From: Anaerolineales bacterium UBA6128
Lineage (GTDB): Bacteria > Chloroflexota > Anaerolineae > UBA1429
Direction of reading: 5' to 3'
NCBI GenBank assembly: GCA_002423325.1
Contig: DIVQ01000227.1
Coordinates: 1-6,845 of the forward strand
Length of the DNA stretch: 6,845 nucleotides
The position numbers and the translations under genes were made by a program. The number at the start of each line of letters is the position of its first letter. Position 1 is the stretch's first letter. The notes under the pieces are model-generated. The model was not told the DNA's origin and ran no database searches. It saw only the letters and a program-made list of their open reading frames with translations. Shown in pieces: positions 1 through 6,082 of the stretch.

Positions 1-1
1 G

Positions 2-514
2 GTGCGCGGGCTCGACTATTACACCAAGACGGTCTTTGAGGTCTGGGCGCAGGGGATTGGCGCGCAGGCCGCGGTGTGCGGCGGTGGGCGCTACGATGGT
101 CTGGCGGAGGAACTGGGCGGGCCCCCGACACCGGGGATCGGCTTTGGCTCGGGGATGGAGCGTTTGGTGCTGGCAATGAAGGAGCAGGGGATTCAGGTGC
201 CGGGGTTGCCAGTGCCGCAGGTGGCGTTCGCCTACCTGGGGGCGGAGGCCAAGACGCGGGCGGTCGAGCTGCTGAGCGCCTTGCGCGCAGCCGGCGTACG
301 CGCGGTGATGGGCTTTGGCGATCGCAGCCTCAAGGCGCAACTGCGCGGCGCGAACCGTGCTGGCGTGGCCTGGACGGTGATCCTGGGTGACGACGAGATC
401 GCTTCGGGCGAGGCCTCGGTGCAGTCGATGGCGACTGAGGGCGGCGTGCAGCGTGTGCCGCAGAGCGAGCTGCTCGCGTGGCTGCAGCAACGCCTCGATC
501 GAGGGGCGCAATGA
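2..514 (+). CDS. hisS: Histidyl-tRNA synthetase, C-terminal 170 residues (5' partial)
   Basis: Class II aminoacyl-tRNA synthetase that charges tRNA-His with histidine in the cytoplasm. The gene enters from the left edge, so the GTG at base 2 is an internal valine codon and not the start. About 250 N-terminal residues, including motifs 1 and 2, lie outside. Visible in fragment numbering: the HisRS-specific RGLDYYTKTVFE at 2-13, the substrate-pocket CGGGRYDGL at 26-34, and class II motif 3 GIGFGSGMERL at 45-55 with its ATP-binding arginine at 54. From about residue 70 the alpha/beta anticodon-binding domain follows, with the typical DRSLKAQLRGANRAG and VILGDDE stretches. Near the end, where the family usually has a lysine (vKxM/L), this protein has Gln (SVQSM), probably a harmless drift. 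The TGA overlaps the nadK ATG as ATGA, suggesting translational coupling. The identity is secure. Confidence 0.96.
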   Translation: MRGLDYYTKTVFEVWAQGIGAQAAVCGGGRYDGLAEELGGPPTPGIGFGSGMERLVLAMKEQGIQVPGLPVPQVAFAYLGAEAKTRAVELLSALRAAGVRAVMGFGDRSLKAQLRGANRAGVAWTVILGDDEIASGEASVQSMATEGGVQRVPQSELLAWLQQRLDRGAQ

Positions 515-1356
515 AGCAGATTGGCATACTGTACCATCCCCAGCGACCCGACTCGTGTCGGCTGGCAGAAGAGATCGACATACTCTTGGCGGACAGCGGG
601 CGCGAGACGTGGCACGGCGTCGCCGCCGACGAAGAGGGGCTGCGCGCGGCTGCCGCTCAACTGGAGTTGTTGATCACGTTGGGGGGCGATGGCACGATCA
701 TGCGCGCGGCGCGCGCAGTGGCCGCTGAGCGCGTGCCGATTGTAGGGGTAAACCTGGGTCGACTGGGCTTTCTGGCGGAGGTTGAGCCTGAGGATGTGGC
801 CCGGGCTTTCCCGCGGCTGCTGGCCGGCGACTATACGATCGAGGAGCGCATGATGCTGCATGTCGAACTGCAGCGTCAGGGGGCGCTCCTGTTGCAGACC
901 GAGGCTGTCAACGAGGCGTTTGTGGGGCGCGGGCGCGTCTCGCGCATGGCGCAGGTGTCAGTGCAGGTCGACGGCTATCAGATGATGACGCAGAACGGCG
1001 ATGGGCTGATCGTCTGCACCCCCACCGGGTCGACGGCTTACTGCCTGTCGGCGGGCGGCCCCATCGTGGCGCCCGATGTCGACTGTCTGACCATTACGCC
1101 GGTGGCGCCGCATCTGTCGCTCGCGCACGCGGTGGTGGTTCCGGGCAGCCGACGCTTGTGCCTCGAGTTGCTGAGCGGCCAGGACGCGATGCTGTCGGTC
1201 GATGGGCACGTCGATACCGAGATGCTGCCCGGCGACCGCGTATACTGTGAAGCCAGCGCGCACCGCGCCCGCTTTGTGCGTCTTGGCACGGATGGGGCGT
1301 TCTACGAGACCGTGCTGCGGAGGTTGCGATGGCCCGATCGCAGTTGGACGACGTAG
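511..1356 (+). CDS. nadK: NAD kinase (ATP/polyphosphate-dependent NAD+ phosphorylation)
   Basis: Phosphorylates NAD+ to NADP+, the only route to NADP, in the cytoplasm. The 281 residues are a normal family length. Diagnostic motifs are all present: GGDGT at 58-62 with catalytic Asp60, the NLGRLGFLAEVEPED segment just after it, Asn134-Glu135 (the conserved NE pair that binds the nicotinamide ribose), NGDG near 163-166, and TPTGSTAY at 170-177. The C-terminus, FYETVLRRLRW, is the usual NadK ending. I chose ATG 511 because it gives the MKQIGILYHP start typical of the first beta strand, forms an ATGA overlap with hisS, and has GAGGGG at 501-506 in front. An in-frame GTG at 478 would add 11 unlike residues lying inside hisS. 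The last 28 bases overlap the next gene. Neighbourhood with recN is known in several phyla, including E. coli. Confidence 0.96.
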   Translation: MKQIGILYHPQRPDSCRLAEEIDILLADSGRETWHGVAADEEGLRAAAAQLELLITLGGDGTIMRAARAVAAERVPIVGVNLGRLGFLAEVEPEDVARAFPRLLAGDYTIEERMMLHVELQRQGALLLQTEAVNEAFVGRGRVSRMAQVSVQVDGYQMMTQNGDGLIVCTPTGSTAYCLSAGGPIVAPDVDCLTITPVAPHLSLAHAVVVPGSRRLCLELLSGQDAMLSVDGHVDTEMLPGDRVYCEASAHRARFVRLGTDGAFYETVLRRLRWPDRSWTT

Positions 1357-1883
1357 AGCAGCCTGAAACGCTGTATTGCATCAACCACCCCAAGCGCGAG
1401 ACGCTGCTGCGCTGTAGCCGCTGCCTGCAGCCGATCTGCACCGAGTGCGCGGTGCCGACGCCGGTGGGCATGCGTTGCCCGGCCTGCGCCAAGCGCAACC
1501 GCCCGGTGCTGTACGTGGTCAAGCCGAAACACGTGGCCATCGCGATTGCGGTGGCCCTGCCGCTGTCGCTCATTGGCGGCGCCGTGGCCCGCCAACTGGG
1601 CATCTGGCTGACGGTGTTTCTATCGGCGCCGATCGGGGGCATCATTGCGGAGGCCGTGCTGCGCACCGCCAAGAAGCACGGTCGCATCATGCAGGTCATC
1701 ACGGGCGTGTGCATCGTGATTGGGGCGCTTGCAGGCCCCTGGCTCCTGGCGGCTGCCAGGCTGGGGGGCGTCCCCCTCAGTTTCTACGCCAATCCGCTGG
1801 TTCTGCTGAGCGCCGTGCTGAATGTCCAGTCATTGCTGTACACTGTGCTCGCCGTCGGGGCGGCCGTGGCCCGCCTGCACTGA
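1329..1883 (+). CDS. B-box-type zinc-finger membrane protein, unknown function
   Basis: A 184-residue protein of unknown function. The N-terminal part has eight putative zinc ligands: Cys17, His20, Cys29, Cys32, Cys37, Cys40, Cys50 and Cys53, in a C-x2-H, C-x2-C, C-x4-C, C-x2-C arrangement. This resembles the B-box-like fingers found at the N-terminus of some bacterial membrane proteins, including some rhomboid proteases. The rest is hydrophobic, with likely membrane segments near 66-100 (possibly two), 113-135 and 150-180. I see no rhomboid GxSx serine or catalytic His, so the protease domain is absent. The start ATG has GGAGG at 1319-1323 with a 5-base gap and overlaps the end of nadK by 28 bases. 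recN follows after 17 bases. Zinc binding and membrane location are inferred from sequence. Likely roles are protein-protein docking or membrane anchoring, but nothing here fixes one. Confidence 0.88.
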   Translation: MARSQLDDVEQPETLYCINHPKRETLLRCSRCLQPICTECAVPTPVGMRCPACAKRNRPVLYVVKPKHVAIAIAVALPLSLIGGAVARQLGIWLTVFLSAPIGGIIAEAVLRTAKKHGRIMQVITGVCIVIGALAGPWLLAAARLGGVPLSFYANPLVLLSAVLNVQSLLYTVLAVGAAVARLH

Positions 1884-1887
1884 GCCC

Positions 1888-1893
1888 AAGGAG
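1888..1893 (+). promoter_or_regulatory. Ribosome binding site fixing the recN GTG start
   Basis: AAGGAG lies 7 bases before GTG 1901. It decides the recN start: the open frame continues back to base 1445, but that stretch lies in another frame of the B-box gene. Confidence 0.8.
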
Positions 1894-1900
1894 ATCGGGC

Positions 1901-3622
1901 GTGCTCGTCGAGCTCTACATCGAGAACCTGGCCATCATCGCGTCGCTGCGCATCCCATTTGCGCCCGGCCTGAACGTGCTGACGGGCGAGACTGGCGCGG
2001 GCAAGTCGATCATCATCGATGCGGTGGGGCTGCTGCTCGGCGGGCGCGCTTCGCCGGAGCTGGTGCGCACCGATTGCGACGTCGCCGTGGTCGAGGGCGT
2101 TTTTGCGCTCAGCCAGGAGCGCGCCGACCTGCTCAGGGAGACGCTGCAGGCCTACGGCCTGGACGACCCCTCGGGCGAGCTGGTGGTGCGGCGCGAGGTG
2201 GCGCGCGAGCGGCGCTCCAGTTGTCGCGTCAATGGTCGCAGCGTCACTCTGGGCATGCTCGAGGAACTGAGTCGACACCTGGTCGACATCCACGGCCAGG
2301 GCGATCACCTGTCGCTGCTGCAGGTGCGCCACCACATCGACCTGCTGGACCGCTTTGGCGGGCTGATGGGGCCGCGGGAAGCCTTTGCCGAACTGGTGAC
2401 GCGCCTCAAGCAGGTGCGTGCCGAGATCAACGCCCTGCGCCGTGATGAGCGTGAGTTGGCGCGCCGGGTCGACCTGCTGCGCTATCAGACCGAAGAGATC
2501 GGCGCCGCTCGCCTGCGCCCCGGCGAGGAAGAGGAACTGGCGCTGGAGCGCACGCGGCTGGCCAATGCCGAAAAGCTGGCTGAGCTGGCGGCGGAGGTCT
2601 ACGGACTGCTGGCCGACAGCGAACGCACCACGCGCACCATCAACGACCTGCTTGGGGTGGTCGTGAGCGACCTGGCGGAGTTGGCGCGGCTGGACCCGCG
2701 GTTGAGCGAACCACACGAACGCACGGCGAACGCCCTGTACGAACTGGACGACCTGGCACACAGCATCCGCACCTATGCTGACGAGATTGCCCACGACCCC
2801 CAGCGGCTCGGCGAGATCGAGGAGCGTCTGGACCTGATCCGGTCGCTCAAACGCAAGTATGGCGACAGCATCGAGGATGTGCTGGCCTTTGGTGCACGCG
2901 CTCAGGCCGAGTTGGACGCCATCACCCACAGCGACGAACGCCAGCAGGAGCTGCTGGCGGAGGAGAGCGCGCTGCTGCAGCAGATGGGCGTTGCCGGCGC
3001 AGCGTTGACGGAGCGCCGGCGCGAGGCCGCCGTGGCGCTGTCGGCGCGCATCGAGTCCGAACTGGAAGACCTCAATATGCAGAGCGCGCGCTTTCTGGTG
3101 GACCTCCGCGCTGAAGAGGCGCCCGATGGCGTGCCCGTGCAGGGACAGCGGCGCGCGTTCAGCGCGACCGGGCTGGACCGGGTAGAGTTTCTGATCGCGC
3201 CCAACCTGGGGGAGGCGCCCCAGCCGCTGGCCAAGACGGCTTCGGGCGGCGAGACGTCGCGGTTGATGCTGGCGATGAAGAACGCCCTGTCGGGCAGCGA
3301 CATGATCCCGACGCTGATCTTTGACGAGATTGATGCCGGCATCGGCGGGCGCACGGGAGATATCGTCGGACGCAAGCTCTGGACGTTGGCGCGCGAGCAC
3401 CAGGTCTTTTGCGTGACGCATCTGGCGCAGATGGCCTGCTACGGCGAACACCACCTGCGGGTGGCCAAGCAGTTGGTGGACGGGCGCACCGTGTCGACGG
3501 TTGCGCCCCTTTCACAGGCTGAACGCGTCGATGAGCTGGCGATGATGTTGGGGGGCGCCGTCACCGCCGCAACCCGCAGCAGCGCAAAAGAGTTGCTGCA
3601 GCGCGTGGCCCAGCAGAACTGA
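1901..3622 (+). CDS. recN: DNA repair protein RecN (SMC-like ATPase)
   Basis: Cytoplasmic SMC-family ATPase that acts early at DNA double-strand breaks, helping hold and pair DNA for RecA-dependent repair. At 573 residues it is a normal RecN length. In order: Walker A GETGAGKS at 29-36; VDIHGQGDHLSLL around 128-140, the RecN-type region usually reading HGQHEHQ, here with Gly-Asp in place of His-Glu; a charged helical coiled-coil region about 165-385 with a break in the middle; ABC signature SGGETS at 448-453; Walker B LIFDEID with Asp475-Glu476; VTHLAQ with His507; and the closing ELAMMLGG. The GTG start gives the family's usual opening (LxxLxIxNLAII) and is preceded by a strong ribosome binding site. 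It is the last gene of the operon and is followed by a terminator-like inverted repeat. No LexA-type operator could be assigned, and the gene has no space for its own promoter outside coding sequence. Confidence 0.96.
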   Translation: MLVELYIENLAIIASLRIPFAPGLNVLTGETGAGKSIIIDAVGLLLGGRASPELVRTDCDVAVVEGVFALSQERADLLRETLQAYGLDDPSGELVVRREVARERRSSCRVNGRSVTLGMLEELSRHLVDIHGQGDHLSLLQVRHHIDLLDRFGGLMGPREAFAELVTRLKQVRAEINALRRDERELARRVDLLRYQTEEIGAARLRPGEEEELALERTRLANAEKLAELAAEVYGLLADSERTTRTINDLLGVVVSDLAELARLDPRLSEPHERTANALYELDDLAHSIRTYADEIAHDPQRLGEIEERLDLIRSLKRKYGDSIEDVLAFGARAQAELDAITHSDERQQELLAEESALLQQMGVAGAALTERRREAAVALSARIESELEDLNMQSARFLVDLRAEEAPDGVPVQGQRRAFSATGLDRVEFLIAPNLGEAPQPLAKTASGGETSRLMLAMKNALSGSDMIPTLIFDEIDAGIGGRTGDIVGRKLWTLAREHQVFCVTHLAQMACYGEHHLRVAKQLVDGRTVSTVAPLSQAERVDELAMMLGGAVTAATRSSAKELLQRVAQQN

Positions 3623-3625
3623 GAA

Positions 3626-3678
3626 ACAGCGCGCAGAGCACCGCGTGGGATCCCCCACGGCAGGTCTCTGCGCGCTGT
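3626..3678. terminator. Nested inverted repeat, probable bidirectional terminator
   Basis: Bases 3626-3638 (ACAGCGCGCAGAG) are the exact reverse complement of 3666-3678, a 13-bp G+C-rich stem. Inside the loop, 3644-3649 (CGTGGG) pairs with 3654-3659, giving a second stem with a 4-base loop. It sits 4 bases after the recN stop and 33 bases from the stop of the convergent minus-strand gene, so it could end transcription from both sides. The tracts after the stem are only short (GTCTTTG on plus, GTTTCTC on minus), so it departs from the classic U-tract terminator. Confidence 0.6.
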
Positions 3679-3686
3679 CTTTGCAT

Positions 3687-3701
3687 CGCAAGTGGCTTGC
3701 G
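3687..3701. repeat. Small hairpin beside the shared terminator
   Basis: CGCAAG (3687-3692) pairs with CTTGCG (3696-3701) across a TGG loop. It lies between the large inverted repeat and the stop of the minus-strand membrane protein. It may help end or protect the minus-strand transcript, but a 6-bp stem could arise by chance. Confidence 0.3.
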
Positions 3702-3710
3702 CTGTGGCTG

Positions 3711-4739
3711 CTAGACCTCTTCGAGCAGTTCGGCGGGTGCCGTCAGCTCGCGCCAGGCCAGCGTCCAGACGACCGACTGAAAGACGATATAGACCCCGCC
3801 CACCAGCAGCACCGTCGTGATGGCCAACAGGACAAAGGGGATAGCAACGGCCAGTGCCGCAGGGTTCGAATCGGTCATGCCACGTATTGCCAGCGACGGC
3901 AGCGCCAGGCTCCCCAGTCCGAGCATCGAAACAGGCACCGCCACCACGCTCAAGGCCAGCCCGATGCCGGCGAGGACCAGCCAGGTCCCCAGCGACGCTC
4001 GGAAACGGCGCTTGACCAGGTCGACTGCTGCTCGGATGGACGGTCGCACGCCCTTGAGATCGAGGATGCAGGCGCGGAAAGCATGCTCGCGCACGATGGA
4101 GACCAGGCCGGTCAGGGCGATCAGCACGGCGATGTAGACGAACACCGGCGCCAGCCCCGCGATCACTGCCCAGAGGACGGCCAGGACAGTGGCCGCTCCG
4201 GCGTCAGTCCCGATCAGTGCCAGAGGGCCGGCCACGATCGCGGCGCCCAGCGCCATCACGATCAGGATGACCAATCCGGCCAGCAGGGTGGCCAGCACGA
4301 GCAGCAGGTCGATGGCGATCAGCCGCAGCACGCGCGACCAGCCGAGGCGAAAGCCGCTGCCAAATCTGGCGCTGCGGCCCTCCTCGACATCATCGGTGTA
4401 TCCGATCATGGCCCCGATGCTGGAGTAGCGCACCAGCAGGCTCGCAATGGCCAATACCAGCCCCACCAGCACCAGGCCGGCCACGGCGATGCCGGTCAGG
4501 CCAGACAGGTCGACTCCGGGGAGCGCACGCCAGTTGTACCAGGTATCGGGGCGCATGTGGCGGGGCCACATCCTTAGCATGCGGTCCCAATCCGCGCCAC
4601 TGAACGTATACCGGAGACCGGTGCCGCCCCGTCCCCAGCCGGCCCCGCCCAGCAGGGCCACCAGGAACCCAAAGACCCACAGGATCTTGTGCTTCCACGT
4701 AATCTGCCACGCGCGTTTGATCAGCTTGCCATAGTCCAT
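3711..4739 (-). CDS. Polytopic membrane protein of unknown function in an ECF sigma operon
   Basis: A 342-residue integral membrane protein that I cannot assign to a characterised family. The opening MDYGKLIKRAWQITWKHK, running straight into a hydrophobic helix, is typical of a group of uncharacterised membrane proteins common in Chloroflexota and actinobacteria. Likely membrane segments: 18-34, 81-103, 137-175 (probably two), 183-215 (one or two), 250-275 and 296-324. Between the first two is a Trp/Arg/Met-rich loop (35-80). The charged stretch 115-136 (DDVEEGRSARF...) and the basic, amphipathic segment 217-247 are probably cytoplasmic. There is no signal peptide, nucleotide-binding motif or obvious catalytic triad. 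The ATG is preceded by AAAGGAG and overlaps the anti-sigma gene by 19 bases. A longer frame reaching 5291 is a shadow of that gene. Position as third gene suggests a target of, or partner in, the sigma-factor response. Confidence 0.85.
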   Translation of the reverse strand: MDYGKLIKRAWQITWKHKILWVFGFLVALLGGAGWGRGGTGLRYTFSGADWDRMLRMWPRHMRPDTWYNWRALPGVDLSGLTGIAVAGLVLVGLVLAIASLLVRYSSIGAMIGYTDDVEEGRSARFGSGFRLGWSRVLRLIAIDLLLVLATLLAGLVILIVMALGAAIVAGPLALIGTDAGAATVLAVLWAVIAGLAPVFVYIAVLIALTGLVSIVREHAFRACILDLKGVRPSIRAAVDLVKRRFRASLGTWLVLAGIGLALSVVAVPVSMLGLGSLALPSLAIRGMTDSNPAALAVAIPFVLLAITTVLLVGGVYIVFQSVVWTLAWRELTAPAELLEEV

Positions 4740-5365
4740 AGCGTTGCGCTCCTTTCTTTGCGGCCGGCCGGGACCCGGACCGCGGCCCACCAGACCATCA
4801 GCCCCACACACACCACCAGCGCCAGGCCCAGCGTTGCGGTCACCAGTGCGTACAGCAGTGCGTCCTGTAGGGTTGGGGCCATATTCGACAAATCCGTAAG
4901 CGCCTCGGCTGCCAGTGGTTGGGCCTGCTCCACCAGCCAGTCGGGCAGCAGGTTTTGCAGAGGCCAGCCAGCCGTCATCGACTGCAGGGCCGTTCTGAGG
5001 CGTGGCGCCAGTGGCGCCATCGCCCCCGCACGCACCAGTGCCCATGCCAGAGACGCCAGCCCCAGTAACAGGTTGACGGCCATGCCGATGACCACGAATA
5101 CGAGAGGCGGCACTAACGAGAGCATTGGCCAGCAGGCTCGTGGGACGGGCTTCAGATGGCCCGCCAGCCGCGCCCAAAAGGCGCCGTCGCTCGACCAACT
5201 CGCGGGTGCTGTGGCGCGCACTGCGGCGCTCACGCGCGCCAGACGCGCCACGTAACGCCGGCATGCGGCGCAGTGCTGGAGATGCGCGCATACCGCCTTG
5301 CGCGTGTGAGTCGGCAGGTCGCCGTCCATATAGCCCTGCAACTGCTTTTCACTGGGGTGCGTCAC
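4721..5365 (-). CDS. Membrane-bound zinc-finger anti-sigma factor (zf-HC2 type)
   Basis: Probable anti-sigma factor that holds the neighbouring ECF sigma factor at the membrane. Of 214 residues, the N-terminal cytoplasmic part carries the H-x3-C-x2-C zinc anti-sigma motif: His28, Cys32, Cys35 in HLQHCAAC. The preceding LQGYMDGDLP is also typical of this domain, where the acidic D-G-D/E-L turn recurs. A long hydrophobic stretch at 81-111 is the first membrane segment. Residues 112-168 form a loop expected outside the membrane, and 169-196 is a second membrane segment followed by a short basic tail. The second helix and outer loop go beyond the simplest one-helix anti-sigma layout. Start GTG 5365 has GGGAGGA (complement of 5378-5384) 12 bases upstream and overlaps the sigma gene by 17 bases. 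A start at 5416 would add 17 unrelated residues within the sigma gene. The end overlaps the next gene by 19 bases. Partnership with the sigma factor is inferred from order. Confidence 0.87.
   Translation of the reverse strand: MTHPSEKQLQGYMDGDLPTHTRKAVCAHLQHCAACRRYVARLARVSAAVRATAPASWSSDGAFWARLAGHLKPVPRACWPMLSLVPPLVFVVIGMAVNLLLGLASLAWALVRAGAMAPLAPRLRTALQSMTAGWPLQNLLPDWLVEQAQPLAAEALTDLSNMAPTLQDALLYALVTATLGLALVVCVGLMVWWAAVRVPAGRKERSATLWTMAS
4749..4755 (-). promoter_or_regulatory. Ribosome binding site of the membrane-protein gene
   Basis: Reading the minus strand, AAAGGAG (complement of 4749-4755) lies 9 bases before ATG 4739, inside the anti-sigma coding sequence. It supports the short start over the longer open frame. 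Confidence 0.75.
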
Positions 5366-5912
5366 TGACGTCTGGGTCCTCCCGCTGCAAAATGGACGCC
5401 ACCGCGCGACGAGCATAGTTCAGCCGCGACATGACCGTGCCGATCGGAATCTTGAGTGCTGCGGCGATCTCTTTGTAGGAGAGCTGCTCGTATTCGCGCA
5501 GAATCAGCGCGGCGCGCGTCTTGTCGGGCAACTGCGCAATGGCGTTGCGCACCTGTTGGCGCTCGTCCGCCACGAGCAACTGACGTTCGGGACCTTCTGC
5601 GTTGGAGGGCATGTCCTCGCCCAGGGGCGCTTCGTTGCGGCGCCTGCGGAGGGTGTCAATCGCCATGTTGACCGTGATGCGGTACAGCCAGCTCACAAAG
5701 GAGCCGCTCGGGTCATAGTCATCCAGGCGTTCCCAAACGCGGATGAACACCTGCTGGGCCACATCCTCAGCCTCATCGGTCGAACCGACGATGCCGGCGG
5801 CGGTACGCAAGACGCGCTGGCGGTGCAGTCGCACCAGCTCGGAAAAGGCACTCAGATTGCCGGCTGCGGCCGCGGCGATCAGCTCGGCATCGGGCGGAGC
5901 CAGCGTTGCCAT
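5349..5912 (-). CDS. RNA polymerase ECF-family sigma factor (sigma-70 group 4)
   Basis: Alternative sigma factor that directs RNA polymerase to a small stress or envelope regulon. The 187 residues hold only the two ECF domains. Region 2 (about 22-91) includes the diagnostic DEAEDVAQQVFIRVW at 46-60, which matches the DAEDvvQevF core, and FVSWLYRITVNMAIDTLRRR for -10 recognition and melting. A linker of about 30 residues follows, then region 4 (about 120-170) with LPDKTRAALILREYEQLSYKEIA and a helix-turn-helix at 145-168 for -35 binding. There is no C-terminal extra domain such as a SnoaL-like fold. ATG 5912 has only a weak purine stretch (AAGTGAG) in front, so expression may be low. It is first in a tightly overlapping operon with its presumed anti-sigma factor. 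I cannot name the ECF subgroup from sequence alone. Confidence 0.94.
   Translation of the reverse strand: MATLAPPDAELIAAAAAGNLSAFSELVRLHRQRVLRTAAGIVGSTDEAEDVAQQVFIRVWERLDDYDPSGSFVSWLYRITVNMAIDTLRRRRNEAPLGEDMPSNAEGPERQLLVADERQQVRNAIAQLPDKTRAALILREYEQLSYKEIAAALKIPIGTVMSRLNYARRAVASILQREDPDVSDAPQ
5378..5384 (-). promoter_or_regulatory. Ribosome binding site of the anti-sigma gene
   Basis: On the minus strand GGGAGGA sits 12 bases before GTG 5365, within the sigma gene. The spacing is slightly long, but it is the best site and supports the GTG as start. Confidence 0.6.
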
Positions 5913-5970
5913 ATTGCTGTACGACTCACTTGGATTACGTCGTTTGGTGTGGGGGTATTCGGTCGCTTGA

Positions 5971-6047
5971 CTGCGCTCGTCTCATCGTAACACAGCGCAG
6001 CGCACACGTCCAGCCACGCGCATTTGAACTCCGGACCCTGCGCTCGT
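5971..6047. repeat. 10-bp direct repeat in the divergent intergenic region
   Basis: CTGCGCTCGT occurs at 5971-5980 and again at 6038-6047, 67 bases apart. The copies bracket the space between the two candidate promoters, and the second overlaps the start of the plus-strand -10 element. It could be a regulator site or chance. Confidence 0.35.
5984..6012 (-). promoter_or_regulatory. Candidate sigma-70-like promoter for the sigma-factor operon
   Basis: Minus-strand reading: -35 TGGACG (6007-6012), 17-base spacer, -10 TACGAT (5984-5989), each 4 of 6 to consensus. It would start transcription near 5977, leaving a leader of about 65 bases. The match is moderate and could be chance in a region this rich in G+C. 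An alternative closer ECF-like pair is GAATAC (5955-5960) and CGTA (5936-5939), 15 bases apart, which would allow autoregulation. Confidence 0.3.
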
Positions 6048-6052
6048 ACAAT
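6024..6052 (+). promoter_or_regulatory. Candidate promoter of the Nudix-mnmG operon
   Basis: TTGAAC (6024-6029), a 17-base spacer and TACAAT (6047-6052) fit a housekeeping promoter at 4/6 and 5/6, with optimal spacing. The predicted start near 6059 leaves about 24 bases of leader carrying the ribosome binding site. The same bases also read as an ECF-type pair: TGAAC (6025-6029), 15 bases, CGTA (6045-6048). The sequence alone does not tell which sigma factor uses it. Confidence 0.5.
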
Positions 6053-6072
6053 GGATCAACGAGGCAGTGGAC

Positions 6073-6078
6073 GGAGGG
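6073..6078 (+). promoter_or_regulatory. Ribosome binding site of the Nudix gene
   Basis: GGAGGG lies 4 bases before ATG 6083. An ATG at 6079 is out of frame. The open frame runs back to 5906, but that part crosses the promoter region. Confidence 0.7.
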
Positions 6079-6082
6079 ATGG

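Noticed and set aside
232..861. Minus-strand open frame of 209 codons across the hisS-nadK junction
   Set aside because: Antisense to two secure genes and without any recognisable domain.
1745..1760. Hairpin CCTGGC-GGCT-GCCAGG
   Set aside because: It lies inside the B-box gene, has no T tract and encodes part of a membrane segment; best explained as a chance pairing in G+C-rich coding sequence.
1445..1900. N-terminal extension of recN by 152 codons
   Set aside because: It overlaps the B-box gene in another frame and the sequence is Gly/Arg/Ala-rich junk. GTG 1901 has a good ribosome binding site and gives the normal RecN start.
1784..3454. Minus-strand open frame of 556 codons antisense to recN
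   Set aside because: recN on the plus strand has every family motif in order. High G+C keeps the antisense frame open, and its translation is Gln/Arg/Ala-rich with no recognisable domain.
3645..4577. Plus-strand open frame of 310 codons
   Set aside because: Antisense to the membrane-protein gene; its Gln/His/Asp-rich product is what reversed hydrophobic codons give. It also starts inside the terminator-like repeat.
4740..5291. N-terminal extension of the membrane protein by 184 codons
   Set aside because: Lies fully over the anti-sigma gene in another frame, whereas ATG 4739 has a strong ribosome binding site and begins a typical N-terminus.
5967..5991. TTGACT on the plus strand at 5967-5972 as a -35 element
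   Set aside because: No -10-like hexamer lies at 16-18 bases; the nearest A/T-rich bases are too close.
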